A stretch of DNA of 51,053 nt from Bacteroidales bacterium (GTDB taxonomy: Bacteria; Bacteroidota; Bacteroidia; Bacteroidales; Muribaculaceae), in the NCBI GenBank assembly GCA_004552485.1, contig SFOH01000006.1, positions 1-51,053 on the forward strand, given 5' to 3'. Under the pieces are notes generated by a model. That model did not search any database, was not told the DNA's origin, and was given only the letters and a program-made list of their open reading frames with translations. This document shows, in pieces, positions 16,129-24,696 of this stretch (position 1 is its first letter; each line of letters opens with the position of its first letter). The position numbers and the translations under genes were made by a program.

Positions 16129-17712
16129 ATGAGAAAACTTATCTTCACCCTGGCACTTGCGGCCATGACCGCAATGATCCCCGCAGAGATTATCGCTAAG
16201 AAACAGGCCCCCAAGCGCACGGCCCCCAAGAAAGAAGCCGTTGCCAAGCGCACCGAAGCTCAGGTACGTGACTCGCTGAAAACCATCAAGGCCGCTGCCG
16301 ATGCCGGCGATGCCAAGTCGCAGAACGAGGTGGGCATGTGGTACTACGTCGGCCGCCACGTCGACAAAGACTACAAGCAGGCCGCACAGTGGTGGGCCCG
16401 CGCCGCCGAGCAGAACTACACCCAGGCTATCGGCAATCTGGGCCTCTGCTACCAGACCGGTAACGGCGTCAAGAAAGACACCGAGCGCGCCGCCAAGCTC
16501 TACACCCGCTCCGTCAAGGACGGCAACAAGGCCCTCTTCGCCCAGCTCGAGAAGCTGGCCACCGAAAAGCCCGCCAACGTCTTCGAGAATGCCCTCGTCG
16601 CCAAGTTCTACCGCGAAGGCATCGGCACCAAGGAAGACATCAACAAGGCTCTGCCCTTCATGAAGAATCTCGCCAATGCCGGCGACGTGCAGGCCCAGTT
16701 CGACCTCGGCCGCATCTTCCTCCAGGACAAACAGGACGCCAAAGCCGCACAGTGGTTCAAGAAAGCCGCTGACAACGGCAACATCAACGCCGCATTCTTC
16801 TACGGACAGTTGCTCATGGAAGGCAAAGGCGTGCCCATGGACAAGAAAGAAGGCTTCAACTACGCCCTCCGCGCCGCCGAGAAAGATCAGCCCGTCGCCA
16901 TGTACTACGTCGGCAACTGCTACATGAAAGGCGAAGGCGTTGTCTGCAACGCCGCCCAGGCCGTGAAATGGTACAAAGAGTCAGCCGCCAAGGGCAACCC
17001 CAACGCCCAGTTCGAGCTGGCCAACGCCTACCGCCTCGGCAATGGCATCGAGCGTAGCTATGACCAGGCCCTCAACTGGTACGCCGCCGCCGCCACCCGC
17101 GGCAAACTCAACGCCTTCAAGAAAATGATCCCTGACTCGCTGGCCAACACCCCCTTCATGAACTACATGAAAGGCGTCAAGTACTACCAGAACAACGACT
17201 TCAAGGCCGCCCTCAACGAGTTCAAGGCCGTTGAGAAAGCCAAAATCACCGACGGCAAAGTGATGCAGGCCGTTGTCCTCCTCAACAAGGACTACGAGAA
17301 GCAGAACTTCAAGAAAGGCGTGAAACTCCTCTCCAAAGCCATCGAAGAAGGTGACGCACAGGCTCTCTTCTACCTCGGCGGCTGCTACGAAGTCGGCAAG
17401 GGTGTGGCCAAGGATATGGACCTGGCAGTGCGCTACGTAAAACAGGCAGCCGAGATGGGCTACGGTCCCGCCGAATGCTACCTTGGCGACATGTACTACG
17501 AAGGCCGTGGCGTTCCCCAGAGCTATAAGGACGCCGCTGAGTGGTACGCCGCTGCCGACGAGCAGGGCCTCCTGAACCCCGCTGCCGCCAAGCGCTACGC
17601 CGCCTGCTACCAGCAGGGCCTCGGCGGCCTCACCGCCAACAAGGACAAAGCCGCTGAAATTCTCAAGCACGCTTCCCGCAACACCATCGGAAACCTGCTG
17701 AAACTCATCTGA
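16129..17712 (+). CDS. Exported Sel1-repeat protein
   Basis: 527 residues. A signal peptide (about residues 1-24) is followed by a basic stretch and a long array of Sel1-like repeats, helical hairpins of about 36 residues with the A-x-x-x-L-G-x-x-Y-x-x-G-x-G-V pattern (for example LGLCYQTGNGVKKD, YVGNCYMKGEGV, LGGCYEVGKGVAKD, LGDMYYEGRGVPQ). I count about nine units with a degenerate stretch near residues 340-400. Sel1 arrays form protein-binding solenoids, often in bacterial signalling or envelope assembly. It lies 12 bases after the acidic protein gene and shares its promoter. It may bind other exported products of this island; no direct evidence exists. Confidence 0.88.
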   Translation: MRKLIFTLALAAMTAMIPAEIIAKKQAPKRTAPKKEAVAKRTEAQVRDSLKTIKAAADAGDAKSQNEVGMWYYVGRHVDKDYKQAAQWWARAAEQNYTQAIGNLGLCYQTGNGVKKDTERAAKLYTRSVKDGNKALFAQLEKLATEKPANVFENALVAKFYREGIGTKEDINKALPFMKNLANAGDVQAQFDLGRIFLQDKQDAKAAQWFKKAADNGNINAAFFYGQLLMEGKGVPMDKKEGFNYALRAAEKDQPVAMYYVGNCYMKGEGVVCNAAQAVKWYKESAAKGNPNAQFELANAYRLGNGIERSYDQALNWYAAAATRGKLNAFKKMIPDSLANTPFMNYMKGVKYYQNNDFKAALNEFKAVEKAKITDGKVMQAVVLLNKDYEKQNFKKGVKLLSKAIEEGDAQALFYLGGCYEVGKGVAKDMDLAVRYVKQAAEMGYGPAECYLGDMYYEGRGVPQSYKDAAEWYAAADEQGLLNPAAAKRYAACYQQGLGGLTANKDKAAEILKHASRNTIGNLLKLI

Positions 17713-17727
17713 TTACTTAATCACCCC

Positions 17728-17819
17728 GGCGGGACAGAGCACTACTACAAAAACACACACCGCTCTGTCCCGCCACTCTGCTTTTGACCGGCCTGCGCCA
17801 GGCGTGTGGCCGGTCAAAA
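17728..17819 (+). terminator. Two strong hairpins after the Sel1 gene
   Basis: GGCGGGACAGAGC (17728-17740) pairs with GCTCTGTCCCGCC (17762-17774). TTTTGACCGGCC (17782-17793) pairs perfectly with GGCCGGTCAAAA (17808-17819). The second stem carries its T and A runs within the stem, so it could act in either direction. Confidence 0.65.
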
Positions 17820-17863
17820 CAGTATCCTCCCCCCGCCCGCTATAACACCCAATCCAACCGATT

Positions 17864-18736
17864 ATGAATAAGTTTATTAGCCACATCGTCGTTCTTCTCA
17901 TCATGGCAGTCTGCGCCCCGGCCGCTTTCGCCGACCAGGAGCTGACCGTCCGGACCATCGAGCCACTGCCGATAGACATGACAGCAAGGACCATGAGCCG
18001 CAACGACCTCCATGGCGAGAAATGCGGTCTGGTCAAGGTGCAGTGCGTGCTCGACGGCATGGTCTTCCGCGGCAACGTCATGGGCGAAGTGGAGCGCAAA
18101 GAGGGCGAATACTGGGTCTATCTCACCAAGGGCACCAAGTTTCTGCAGATTGCCCATCCTCAGGTGCTTCCAATCACCATCAACATCGAAGAGCTCATGG
18201 GCAGTCCCATCGCCTCGGCCATGACCTACCGCCTCGTGCTCGGCATCCCCGACGCCCTCTATGCCGCCGTCGTCGGTGCCAACAATGCCAATGCCAACGC
18301 CTCCGCCGCCGCTCCCAACCCCGCCGCCAACATCTCGACCAACGGCACAATGAAAGGCAAAGTCGTAGAAGAGACAGGCGAACCGTTGATCGGCTGCACG
18401 GTGAATCACTTCCGCAACAGTCATCGCGTGACCGCTATAGCCAGTGACATTGACGGCGAGTACATGTTGAAAAACGTGCAGCCCGGCGACATCGTGCAAT
18501 TCATGTACATCGGTTACAGGACAAAAGAGGTGACCCTGGAGAACGCTGTTCCGAAGGAAATTACCGTGACCCTGCGCGAGGGCAACCCTAAGAAGATGGA
18601 ATACCTGGTGATTGATCCCCTCGACGACTCGCGCTATTATGACCTCGATGGCAACGAGCTGCCCGAGCGACCCACCAAGAAAGGCACCTACCTGCGCGTG
18701 AAAAACGGCCAGCCCCAGAAATTCACCGTCAAATGA
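17864..18736 (+). CDS. Exported protein with DLHGEKC domain and carboxypeptidase-regulatory-like domain
   Basis: 290 residues. Signal peptide about 1-22 ending AFA. Residues about 25-135 form a domain with R-x-DLHGEKC, VKV, a GN-x-x-GE stretch and EGEYWVYL; the same domain opens the protein at 37252-38706. After an Asn/Ala linker, residues about 163-240 form a carboxypeptidase regulatory-like beta domain (GKVVEETGEPLIGCTV, DIDGEYMLKNV, FMYIGYRTKEV). The C-terminus (YDLDGNELPERPTKKGTYL) resembles short Bacteroidota C-terminal strands. The carboxypeptidase-like domain often precedes TonB-dependent receptors but also occurs alone. No own promoter was found; readthrough past the hairpins is possible. 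Confidence 0.8.
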   Translation: MNKFISHIVVLLIMAVCAPAAFADQELTVRTIEPLPIDMTARTMSRNDLHGEKCGLVKVQCVLDGMVFRGNVMGEVERKEGEYWVYLTKGTKFLQIAHPQVLPITINIEELMGSPIASAMTYRLVLGIPDALYAAVVGANNANANASAAAPNPAANISTNGTMKGKVVEETGEPLIGCTVNHFRNSHRVTAIASDIDGEYMLKNVQPGDIVQFMYIGYRTKEVTLENAVPKEITVTLREGNPKKMEYLVIDPLDDSRYYDLDGNELPERPTKKGTYLRVKNGQPQKFTVK

Positions 18737-18792
18737 CAGCCCGCAATGATTATGAATCGAAAAAGTAAACCTTAAGAAAACGAACTAAAACA

Positions 18793-19866
18793 ATGGATAA
18801 ACTCAGAGAGATAGACCGGGAAAGGACCTACTGGGACACCGAGCGGCTGAAAATCACGCACCCGTTGCGCCAGCTGTTCTGGGAGTGTACGCTCAATTGC
18901 AACCTGTCGTGCCGCCACTGCGGCAGCGACTGTCTCAAAAACGTTCAGGAAAAAGACATGCCCCTCGAGGACTTCCTGCCCGTCCTCGACGAGGTGCGCG
19001 CCCATCAGCCGCACATCAAGACGATGGTCTACACCGTCGGCGGCGAGCCGCTTGTGCGCCCCGACCTGCTGGAATGTGGCCGCGCCATCACCGAACGCGG
19101 CTTCTACTGGGGCTTCGTCACCAACGGCATGCTCATGGACCGACCCATGTTGCGCGAGCTGCTGAAGGCCGGCCTGCGCAGTGTGGCAGTCGACGTCGAC
19201 GGTCTGCGCGACGACCATAACTGGCTGCGCAACAGCGATGTGAGCTACGACCGAGCCCATCGCGCCCTCACCGCCCTGCGCGACACGCGCGGTTTGGTAT
19301 GGGACGTCATCACCTGTGTAAACGGCCGCAATTTCGCCCACCTCGAAGAAATCAAGCGAATGCTCATCGACGCCGGCGTGCGCAAATGGCGCTGCTTCAC
19401 CATCACCCCCATGGGACGCGCCCACGGCAATCCCGAACTGCTCCTCTCCGGCGAGCAATTCCGCGGCCTTATGGACTTCATCGCCCGCACGCGCCGCGAG
19501 GGCAAGATTCTGCTCTCCTACGGCTGCGAGGGCTATCTCGGTGACTACGAGGGTCTTGTGCGCAAGGGATTCTTTACCTGCCGCGCCGGCCTCACCGTCG
19601 CCTCCGTGCTCACAAACGGCGGCATCTCCGGATGCCTCAGCATCCGCAGCGACTATCAGCAGGGCAACATCTACCGCGACTCGTTCTGGGACGTGTGGAC
19701 CAACCGCTTCCAGCAGTACCGCGACCGCGAGTGGATGCGCACCGGCCAATGCGCTGACTGCGAGGTATTTCGCTTCTGCCAGGGCAACGGCATGCACCTG
19801 CGCGACGAGAACGGCAACCTTATGCTCTGCCACTACAACAAACTGAAAAACACAAAAAAACAATAA
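18793..19866 (+). CDS. Radical SAM/SPASM enzyme (rSAM/lipoprotein-system-like)
   Basis: 357 residues. The CxxxCxxC iron-sulfur motif that defines radical SAM enzymes is at Cys36, Cys40 and Cys43 within ECTLNCNLSCRHCGSDC, followed by the GGEP-type motif (YTVGGEPL) and DVDGLRDDHNWLR. The C-terminal third has the cysteine spacing of a SPASM domain (GCLS, GN, W-x-N-R-F, CADC, FCQGN, CHYNKL). The GSDC extension after the cluster resembles the Bacteroidota subfamily I recall as the rSAM/lipoprotein system; assignment to it is from memory. SPASM enzymes usually modify a small peptide or protein encoded next door; here the nearest candidate is 19870, three bases downstream. Confidence 0.88.
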   Translation: MDKLREIDRERTYWDTERLKITHPLRQLFWECTLNCNLSCRHCGSDCLKNVQEKDMPLEDFLPVLDEVRAHQPHIKTMVYTVGGEPLVRPDLLECGRAITERGFYWGFVTNGMLMDRPMLRELLKAGLRSVAVDVDGLRDDHNWLRNSDVSYDRAHRALTALRDTRGLVWDVITCVNGRNFAHLEEIKRMLIDAGVRKWRCFTITPMGRAHGNPELLLSGEQFRGLMDFIARTRREGKILLSYGCEGYLGDYEGLVRKGFFTCRAGLTVASVLTNGGISGCLSIRSDYQQGNIYRDSFWDVWTNRFQQYRDREWMRTGQCADCEVFRFCQGNGMHLRDENGNLMLCHYNKLKNTKKQ

Positions 19867-19869
19867 GCT

Positions 19870-20430
19870 ATGACAGACGAAAACAAAGAGCCTCTTGATG
19901 ACGAGAACATCGAAGGCGTGGATATTCCCGAAGAACTGCCCTCCGACGAGGAGCTTTATGGCAACGACACCCCGCTGGTGATACCGGAAGATGAATGTGT
20001 CTATGGCGGGCCAATAACAGTGAACGAACACGAGTATATTATCGACTCGGACATTATCGGTGAGGACGGCGAACTCATCATTCCCGTCGACATCGACGCG
20101 GACGTCTACGGTCCGGCCCCCGAAGTAGGCTATTACGACGGCCCCGGTATGGACCCCGGAACCGGACAACCCTGGGAGGATCCCGTAGGCTTCGAGGAAG
20201 CACCGGAATACGGCGCCCTCTACATCTTTGACGAGCCTCCAATCGACACCGAAGTAGAGCCGGTTTATGGTGCGCCGTACATTCCCGGTGATTTCAATTC
20301 CATGGGCTGGCAGCTCGGCGAGCAAGGTCCCATCGACTTTGACCACGCATTTTTCACCAGCGATCCTCACAGAGACGGAGACGAGGATATCGACGACTCA
20401 TGGTGCCCGGACGACGTGCCCGAGGCCTGA
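19870..20430 (+). CDS. Acidic YG-repeat protein, candidate radical SAM partner
   Basis: 186 residues, very acidic, no signal peptide or lipobox. A Tyr-Gly pair, usually after Val or Leu, recurs at Tyr30, Tyr45, Tyr80, Tyr114 and Tyr133, in contexts such as ELYGN, CVYGG, DVYGP and PVYGAP. Two cysteines are present (Cys43 and one in the SWCPDD tail). ATG is 3 bases after the radical SAM stop, so the two are probably translated together. Repeated short motifs beside a SPASM enzyme are what one expects of a modified substrate. I infer this is the substrate, with the YG motifs as candidate sites; alternatively it is only a cofactor or scaffold protein. Confidence 0.7.
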   Translation: MTDENKEPLDDENIEGVDIPEELPSDEELYGNDTPLVIPEDECVYGGPITVNEHEYIIDSDIIGEDGELIIPVDIDADVYGPAPEVGYYDGPGMDPGTGQPWEDPVGFEEAPEYGALYIFDEPPIDTEVEPVYGAPYIPGDFNSMGWQLGEQGPIDFDHAFFTSDPHRDGDEDIDDSWCPDDVPEA

Positions 20431-20443
20431 CGCAAACTGCTGA

Positions 20444-21529
20444 GTGAAAGAGCGGATACGGTATTTCGACGTGATCAAGGGCATGGCCATCTATGCGGTG
20501 GTCATGGGTCACGTCATGGTCTACGGCGCCAAAGGACTGAATCAGGCGTGGCTCATGACGGTCATCGGGCTCACGCACATGCCGCTGTTCTTCTTCATCA
20601 GCGGCTGGTTCTCGTGCCGGATGGATGCTGCGACGGGGCTGCTGCGGGCGCCGTCGCTGTGGAGGCGATTCCTGCAACTGATGGTGCCGATGGCCGTCGT
20701 GCCCGCGCTGTGGGTGTGGTATCTGCCTCACTCCGGCCTCAACGGCGCCTTCACCGGCGGTCTGGAGAGGCTGTGGCTATCGCCCATGAAGTTCGGCTAC
20801 TGGTTCACGCTCTGCCTCTTCGAGATAAGCGTGGTCTTCGCCGCCGTCTTCCCGCTGCTGCGACGGCGCAACACGGCGCTGACGGTGACAGCCGCCGTCG
20901 CGGTCTGGGCCGCGCTGACGGCCGCATCGCTGCTGTTGCCGCAGAAGGTGACGGACGCCATGGGCCTCACCGGCGTGTCGATGTACTGGGTGCCGTTTAT
21001 GACCGGATTCATCGCGGCGCAACAGCGCCACGGCTTCGCGCGCATGACTGCGAGCGGGGGGTGGGTGACGGCTGCCATCATCGTATGCGCCGCCTGCCTG
21101 TTCATGTATTCGTGGCCCGCGCGTTTCGAGCCCTACAACCGCTTTGCCCTGCCGCTGATGCACGTCTCGCTGGCCGTCGCGATCATCGCCGTCGTCAAGC
21201 CGTGGGCCGAGCGTGCCTTCTCGCCGGAAGCATCGCCGACGGCACGCACCGCAGCCTGCGTATGGGTCATGTTGGGCCGCAATTCGCTGGCAATCTATCT
21301 ATTACATTATTTCCTGCTGTTCCCGGTCGGCGCCATTGCCGGACCGTTGGCCGCCATGCACCGTCAGTTCGTGCCCATGGCGATATTCGCCTTCGTGGCC
21401 GCCGGCTGCATCATCGCCATAACGCTGCTGGCGAACGCCGTCATCCGCCGTTCGCCGCTCCTGGCCCTGCTCCTGACCGGCACCGTCCCCGTCAAACGCT
21501 CAAAGCGAGAGAGCGGGGCCGTCGAGTGA
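20444..21529 (+). CDS. Acyltransferase family 3-like membrane protein
   Basis: 361 residues from GTG 20444; the N-terminus RIRYFDVIKGMAIYAVVMGHV is characteristic of membrane-bound acyltransferases (family 3), which O-acylate sugars or peptides using an acyl donor on the cytosolic side. About ten hydrophobic segments are visible, spread over the whole length. The early conserved H (in MGHV) and MPLFFFISGWF stretch fit the family. It starts 14 bases after the YG-repeat gene and may be in the same operon. Its 3' end overlaps the oppositely oriented Rel gene by 30 bases. The substrate is unknown; linkage to the YG protein is only positional. Confidence 0.8.
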   Translation: MKERIRYFDVIKGMAIYAVVMGHVMVYGAKGLNQAWLMTVIGLTHMPLFFFISGWFSCRMDAATGLLRAPSLWRRFLQLMVPMAVVPALWVWYLPHSGLNGAFTGGLERLWLSPMKFGYWFTLCLFEISVVFAAVFPLLRRRNTALTVTAAVAVWAALTAASLLLPQKVTDAMGLTGVSMYWVPFMTGFIAAQQRHGFARMTASGGWVTAAIIVCAACLFMYSWPARFEPYNRFALPLMHVSLAVAIIAVVKPWAERAFSPEASPTARTAACVWVMLGRNSLAIYLLHYFLLFPVGAIAGPLAAMHRQFVPMAIFAFVAAGCIIAITLLANAVIRRSPLLALLLTGTVPVKRSKRESGAVE

Positions 21530-23446
21530 CGGGGTGGGGACCGATGTGAGACGGCGCACCTCGTCGACGCCGGGGATGGTGCGGATATTGTCCATGATGA
21601 CGCGCAGCTCGGCATAGGAGTGGACGCCGAAGCCGATATGGCAGATGACGATGTTGCGCTCGGTGCGGGTGTTGAAGCTCTCCATGTTGAGGTGGAGAGT
21701 GTTGGTGATTGTGTCCGTCAGGTCGTTGAAGAGGTGCTTGCGGTCGATGGCGCGGATGCGCAGGGCCACGGAATAGAGCACGTCGTCGGCGGCGTCAAAG
21801 TCGACGCTCACCACATTGTCGCCGTAGGACGAGGCCAGCGAGATGGCCTTCGGACAGTCGCGTTTGTGGACGGTGACGATGCCTGCGGGGTCGAGGGGTT
21901 TGATGCCGATGACCTCTTCGCCGGGGATGGGATTGCACTGGCTGCAGCGGCAGAAAGCGGGACGCGGGCGGCTCTCGCGGTAGCGGCGCAGGGCCTTGCG
22001 GGCCTTGTAGGTGTGGACGAAGGTCTCCCAGTCGTCCTCGGGGTTGCAGGCGTCGTCGGTGAAGATTTCTATGACATCGCCGCGGCGCAGGGGAGTGTTG
22101 ACGGCGCCGAGGCGGCCGTTGATGAGGGCGTAGCGGGCATGGTCGCCCAGGGCGGTGTGCACTTCGTAGGCGAAGTCGAGCACCGTCGAATTCTGGGGCA
22201 GCATCATCTTGCGTCCTTCGGGAGTAAACACCTGAATATCATCGTTGTAGAACGTGGAGACAATGTCCTCCATATAGTGCGGGTCGTCCTTGGCGGAGGA
22301 GAAGACGTCGTGGAGCACTTTGCGGAATTTCTCAATCCACACTTGTATGGTCTCCTCGGTGCGCTCTGCCACGCATCCCAGCTGCTGGCGGCGCGTCATG
22401 GTGCTTGAAGAAATGTGCACTTCCTGCCAGCGTCCGAAGTCGGGGAGGAGTTTGACGTGGATGCTCTGATAGCCATTCTGCTTGGGCTGGTCGATGTAGT
22501 TTATCATGGAGTTGTGCTTCTCGCGGAAGCGTGTGGTGAGGATACCGTAGATGCGGAGGGCCATCTCTTTGTCGGAGAGGGCGGTCTGTGTGTCGTCGAA
22601 CTCCACCTCCACGAAGTGGCGGTATTTCAGGTGGTTGAAGTCGTCGCCATACTTGCGCATCTTTCGCCACAGGCTGAAGGGGCGGCGGAAGTCGACGGTG
22701 ACGCGTGCGCGGATGCCGGCGTCGGCGAGGGTTTCTTCAATCTGGCAGCGGAAGGTCTCGAGGTTCTCGCGGTTGGCGGCGACGTGGTCGGCGATGAGTT
22801 TGGAGATTACCTCGAACTCCTCGGGGCAGCGGAAGCGGAAGGAGAGGTTCTCAAGCTCGGTCTTGACGTTGTAGAGGCCGAGACGGTTGGCCAGCGGGGC
22901 GTAGAAATAGTCGGTTTCGCCGGCGATTTTCATCTGCTTCTCGGGCTTCATGGAGGCCAGGGTGCGCATGTTGTGGAGGCGGTCGGCGAGTTTGACGAGG
23001 ACGGCGCGGATGTCGTACTGGACGGAGTGGAGAATCTGGCGGTAGTTGTCCAGCTGTTTCGACATCTCGTACTTTTTGTCGGCCTTCTTGGTGAGCACCT
23101 TCACCAGGAAGCTGACGTCGTCGCCGAAGCGGGCGCGGATGTCGTCGATGGTGTAGTGGGTGTCTTCGACCACGTCATGGAGAAAAGCGGCAATCACGGG
23201 ATTGGCGCCCAGCTGCAGCTCTTCGGCGGCGATGGACGCGACGGCTATGGGGTGGAGGATGTAGGGCTCGCCCGTTTTGCGGCGCTGAAGGGCGTGCGCA
23301 TCACGGGCCATGGCGAAGGCGTCGCGGATGCGTTCCATCTCCTGCGGCGACACACGCTTCTCCATCACTTCAAAGACGTGCTCGGCGCGCATACGGATAA
23401 TCTCGCTGTAATCTTTCTTTACGTTTTCAGAGTAATTCTTCTCCAT
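21500..23446 (-). CDS. Rel/SpoT-family protein, hydrolase intact, synthetase apparently degenerate
   Basis: 648 residues. N-terminal HD hydrolase: HPIAVA, HDVVEDT near residue 90, and LADRLHNMRT near 150; this part would hydrolyse (p)ppGpp. The synthetase region is weak: the usual G-x-K lead reads FRRPFSLWRKM, the D-x-x-A-x-R motif is replaced by LKYRHFVEVEF, and E-x-Q-I-R-T reads EVHISS, although YIDQPKQNGYQSIH is retained. A TGS domain follows (IQVFTPEGRKMMLP), a Cys-rich segment (CRCSQCNPIPGEEVIG, HKRDCPK) and an ACT domain. The expected role is (p)ppGpp turnover in the stringent response, probably hydrolysis-only here, so I give no gene symbol. A TATCTTTG box lies at 23476-23483. Confidence 0.9.
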   Translation of the reverse strand: MEKNYSENVKKDYSEIIRMRAEHVFEVMEKRVSPQEMERIRDAFAMARDAHALQRRKTGEPYILHPIAVASIAAEELQLGANPVIAAFLHDVVEDTHYTIDDIRARFGDDVSFLVKVLTKKADKKYEMSKQLDNYRQILHSVQYDIRAVLVKLADRLHNMRTLASMKPEKQMKIAGETDYFYAPLANRLGLYNVKTELENLSFRFRCPEEFEVISKLIADHVAANRENLETFRCQIEETLADAGIRARVTVDFRRPFSLWRKMRKYGDDFNHLKYRHFVEVEFDDTQTALSDKEMALRIYGILTTRFREKHNSMINYIDQPKQNGYQSIHVKLLPDFGRWQEVHISSSTMTRRQQLGCVAERTEETIQVWIEKFRKVLHDVFSSAKDDPHYMEDIVSTFYNDDIQVFTPEGRKMMLPQNSTVLDFAYEVHTALGDHARYALINGRLGAVNTPLRRGDVIEIFTDDACNPEDDWETFVHTYKARKALRRYRESRPRPAFCRCSQCNPIPGEEVIGIKPLDPAGIVTVHKRDCPKAISLASSYGDNVVSVDFDAADDVLYSVALRIRAIDRKHLFNDLTDTITNTLHLNMESFNTRTERNIVICHIGFGVHSYAELRVIMDNIRTIPGVDEVRRLTSVPTPSLDGPALSL

Positions 23447-23525
23447 AAGCAGTCACAATCTTTTTTACGTTTCCGCAAAGATACGCAAAAGTCCTGAAAC
23501 TCCGCACATTCCGACAAAAAAAGTT

Positions 23526-23675
23526 GCGTGAAAGAAGAGTTGCTTTAAGAGTACGCTTTGACCATCGCTGATCGGCAGCCATAGTGAGATAAAACTCGCG
23601 AGCCAAATCTTCTTCTATCGGTATAACTTGCAGAAAATGAGACCATGACAATTTGGACACCACTGGCGTCCAAAT
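23526..23675 (-). pseudogene. Remnant of a YhcG/DUF1016-type nuclease gene
   Basis: The minus strand encodes TPVVSKLSWSHFLQV, then EEDLAREFYLTM and QRWSKRTLKATLL. This matches the conserved start of the C-terminal part of YhcG-like PDDEXK nucleases (LSWSHFLELL, LAREFY, RWSTRTLR). Upstream in frame is a stop at 23676-23678, and downstream similarity ends near 23526. Only about 50 codons remain, with no nuclease core. It is a decayed fragment, perhaps left by a lost restriction or defence locus. Confidence 0.65.
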
Positions 23676-23705
23676 TTACGTATGAGGCGAAGGGCACGAC
23701 AATAG

Positions 23706-23737
23706 TTGGGAAAATTGCAGAAAAATATATAACTTTG
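23706..23737 (+). promoter_or_regulatory. Promoter of the L,D-transpeptidase gene
   Basis: TTGG at 23706-23709, 20 bp, then TAACTTTG at 23730-23737 followed by CA. Leader is about 25 bases. Confidence 0.65.
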
Positions 23738-23766
23738 CAGACTGAAAACAGAACCGAAAGAATCTT

Positions 23767-24663
23767 ATGAAAAACAAAAGCATTCTGACAGCCTTAGCGC
23801 TGGGCGCGCTGTGCGGCGTCGCCACGCAGGGCGCTTCCGGAGCCGCATCCTCCGGCGCCGACACACTGATTGTGGCCGGACAGGTGATGGGCCTTATGCC
23901 CGTCACCGAAAACATAATCGCTCAACCCTCCGACACCGTCCTCCTTGCCGCCGACACCGTGGCCGTCGACACCGTGGCGGTCGACTCCGTCGCCGCCCTC
24001 GACCCCACCGTGCAGCGCGTCATGGCGCGCATCAACAGCTCGGAGCACGCCGCCGAATATCGCGCGGGCATCATCCCCCACATCGCGCGCCACTCGGCCG
24101 ACTATGCCTGGCGCCTCCTCGACAACGGGTCAGAAGGCTTTCTGATGGTCGACAAAGGCGCCATGACCGTGACGCTCTTCGACCGCTATGGCGCTGTGCA
24201 GAAGCGTTTTCCTATTGCCTGCGCCCGCAATTACGGCGACAAACGGCGCAGCGGCGACAACCGCACGCCGGAGGGCTTCTTCTCCGTGCAGGGCGTATAT
24301 AACAGCACGGGCTGGCTCTATCACGGCGCGCCCCACCAGTTCGGCCCGCGCTTCATCCGCATCAAGACGCCCGTCACCATGTCGGTGGGCATCCACGGCA
24401 CCGCCGCCCCCGGCAGCATCGGCGGCCGCCGCAGCCACGGCTGCATCCGCACGCTCAACAAGAACATCCTCGAGCTGGCGCCGCTCGTCAAGGCCGGTAT
24501 GCCCGTGATTATCGTCGCCGGACCGCGTGACGTGCAGGTCAACCGCTCGGAGGGCCGCAGCACCGTCTGGGTGCCCAGCACTCCGACATCGGCGAAGCCC
24601 GACGGCTCCTCCGCCAAGAAGACGGGCATAAAGAAAACCGGCGCGCGGAAAGCACGCCGGTGA
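23767..24663 (+). CDS. L,D-transpeptidase (YkuD family), exported
   Basis: 298 residues. Signal peptide about 1-24. After an acidic Asp/Val-rich linker, the YkuD catalytic domain covers about residues 120-265: RTPEGFF, His210 in IHGT, and SHGCIRT with catalytic Cys226 and preceding His224. This enzyme class makes 3-3 crosslinks in peptidoglycan or attaches proteins to it in the periplasm. The C-terminus is rich in Lys/Arg. The gene is monocistronic, bounded by its own promoter and by convergent 24697. A small hairpin (ACCGGCG, 24637-24643; CGCCGGT, 24655-24661) overlaps its 3' end. Confidence 0.9.
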   Translation: MKNKSILTALALGALCGVATQGASGAASSGADTLIVAGQVMGLMPVTENIIAQPSDTVLLAADTVAVDTVAVDSVAALDPTVQRVMARINSSEHAAEYRAGIIPHIARHSADYAWRLLDNGSEGFLMVDKGAMTVTLFDRYGAVQKRFPIACARNYGDKRRSGDNRTPEGFFSVQGVYNSTGWLYHGAPHQFGPRFIRIKTPVTMSVGIHGTAAPGSIGGRRSHGCIRTLNKNILELAPLVKAGMPVIIVAGPRDVQVNRSEGRSTVWVPSTPTSAKPDGSSAKKTGIKKTGARKARR

Positions 24664-24696
24664 ATGGGAATCAGTTGTTAATCAGCGAATAACGCC

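Larger units (their letters stand above)
23447..23766. other. Rel-to-L,D-transpeptidase spacer: promoters and a gene remnant
   Basis: This 320-bp divergent spacer holds the Rel -7 box (TATCTTTG, minus strand, 23483-23476), a YhcG-type gene remnant, an 8-bp inverted repeat (ATTTGGAC, 23651-23658; GTCCAAAT, 23668-23675) and the L,D-transpeptidase promoter. Nothing else is evident. Confidence 0.6.

Noticed and set aside
17864..18736. TonB-dependent receptor fragment
   Set aside because: The carboxypeptidase-like domain is present but there is no plug or barrel; the gene has a normal stop and a distinct N-terminal domain.
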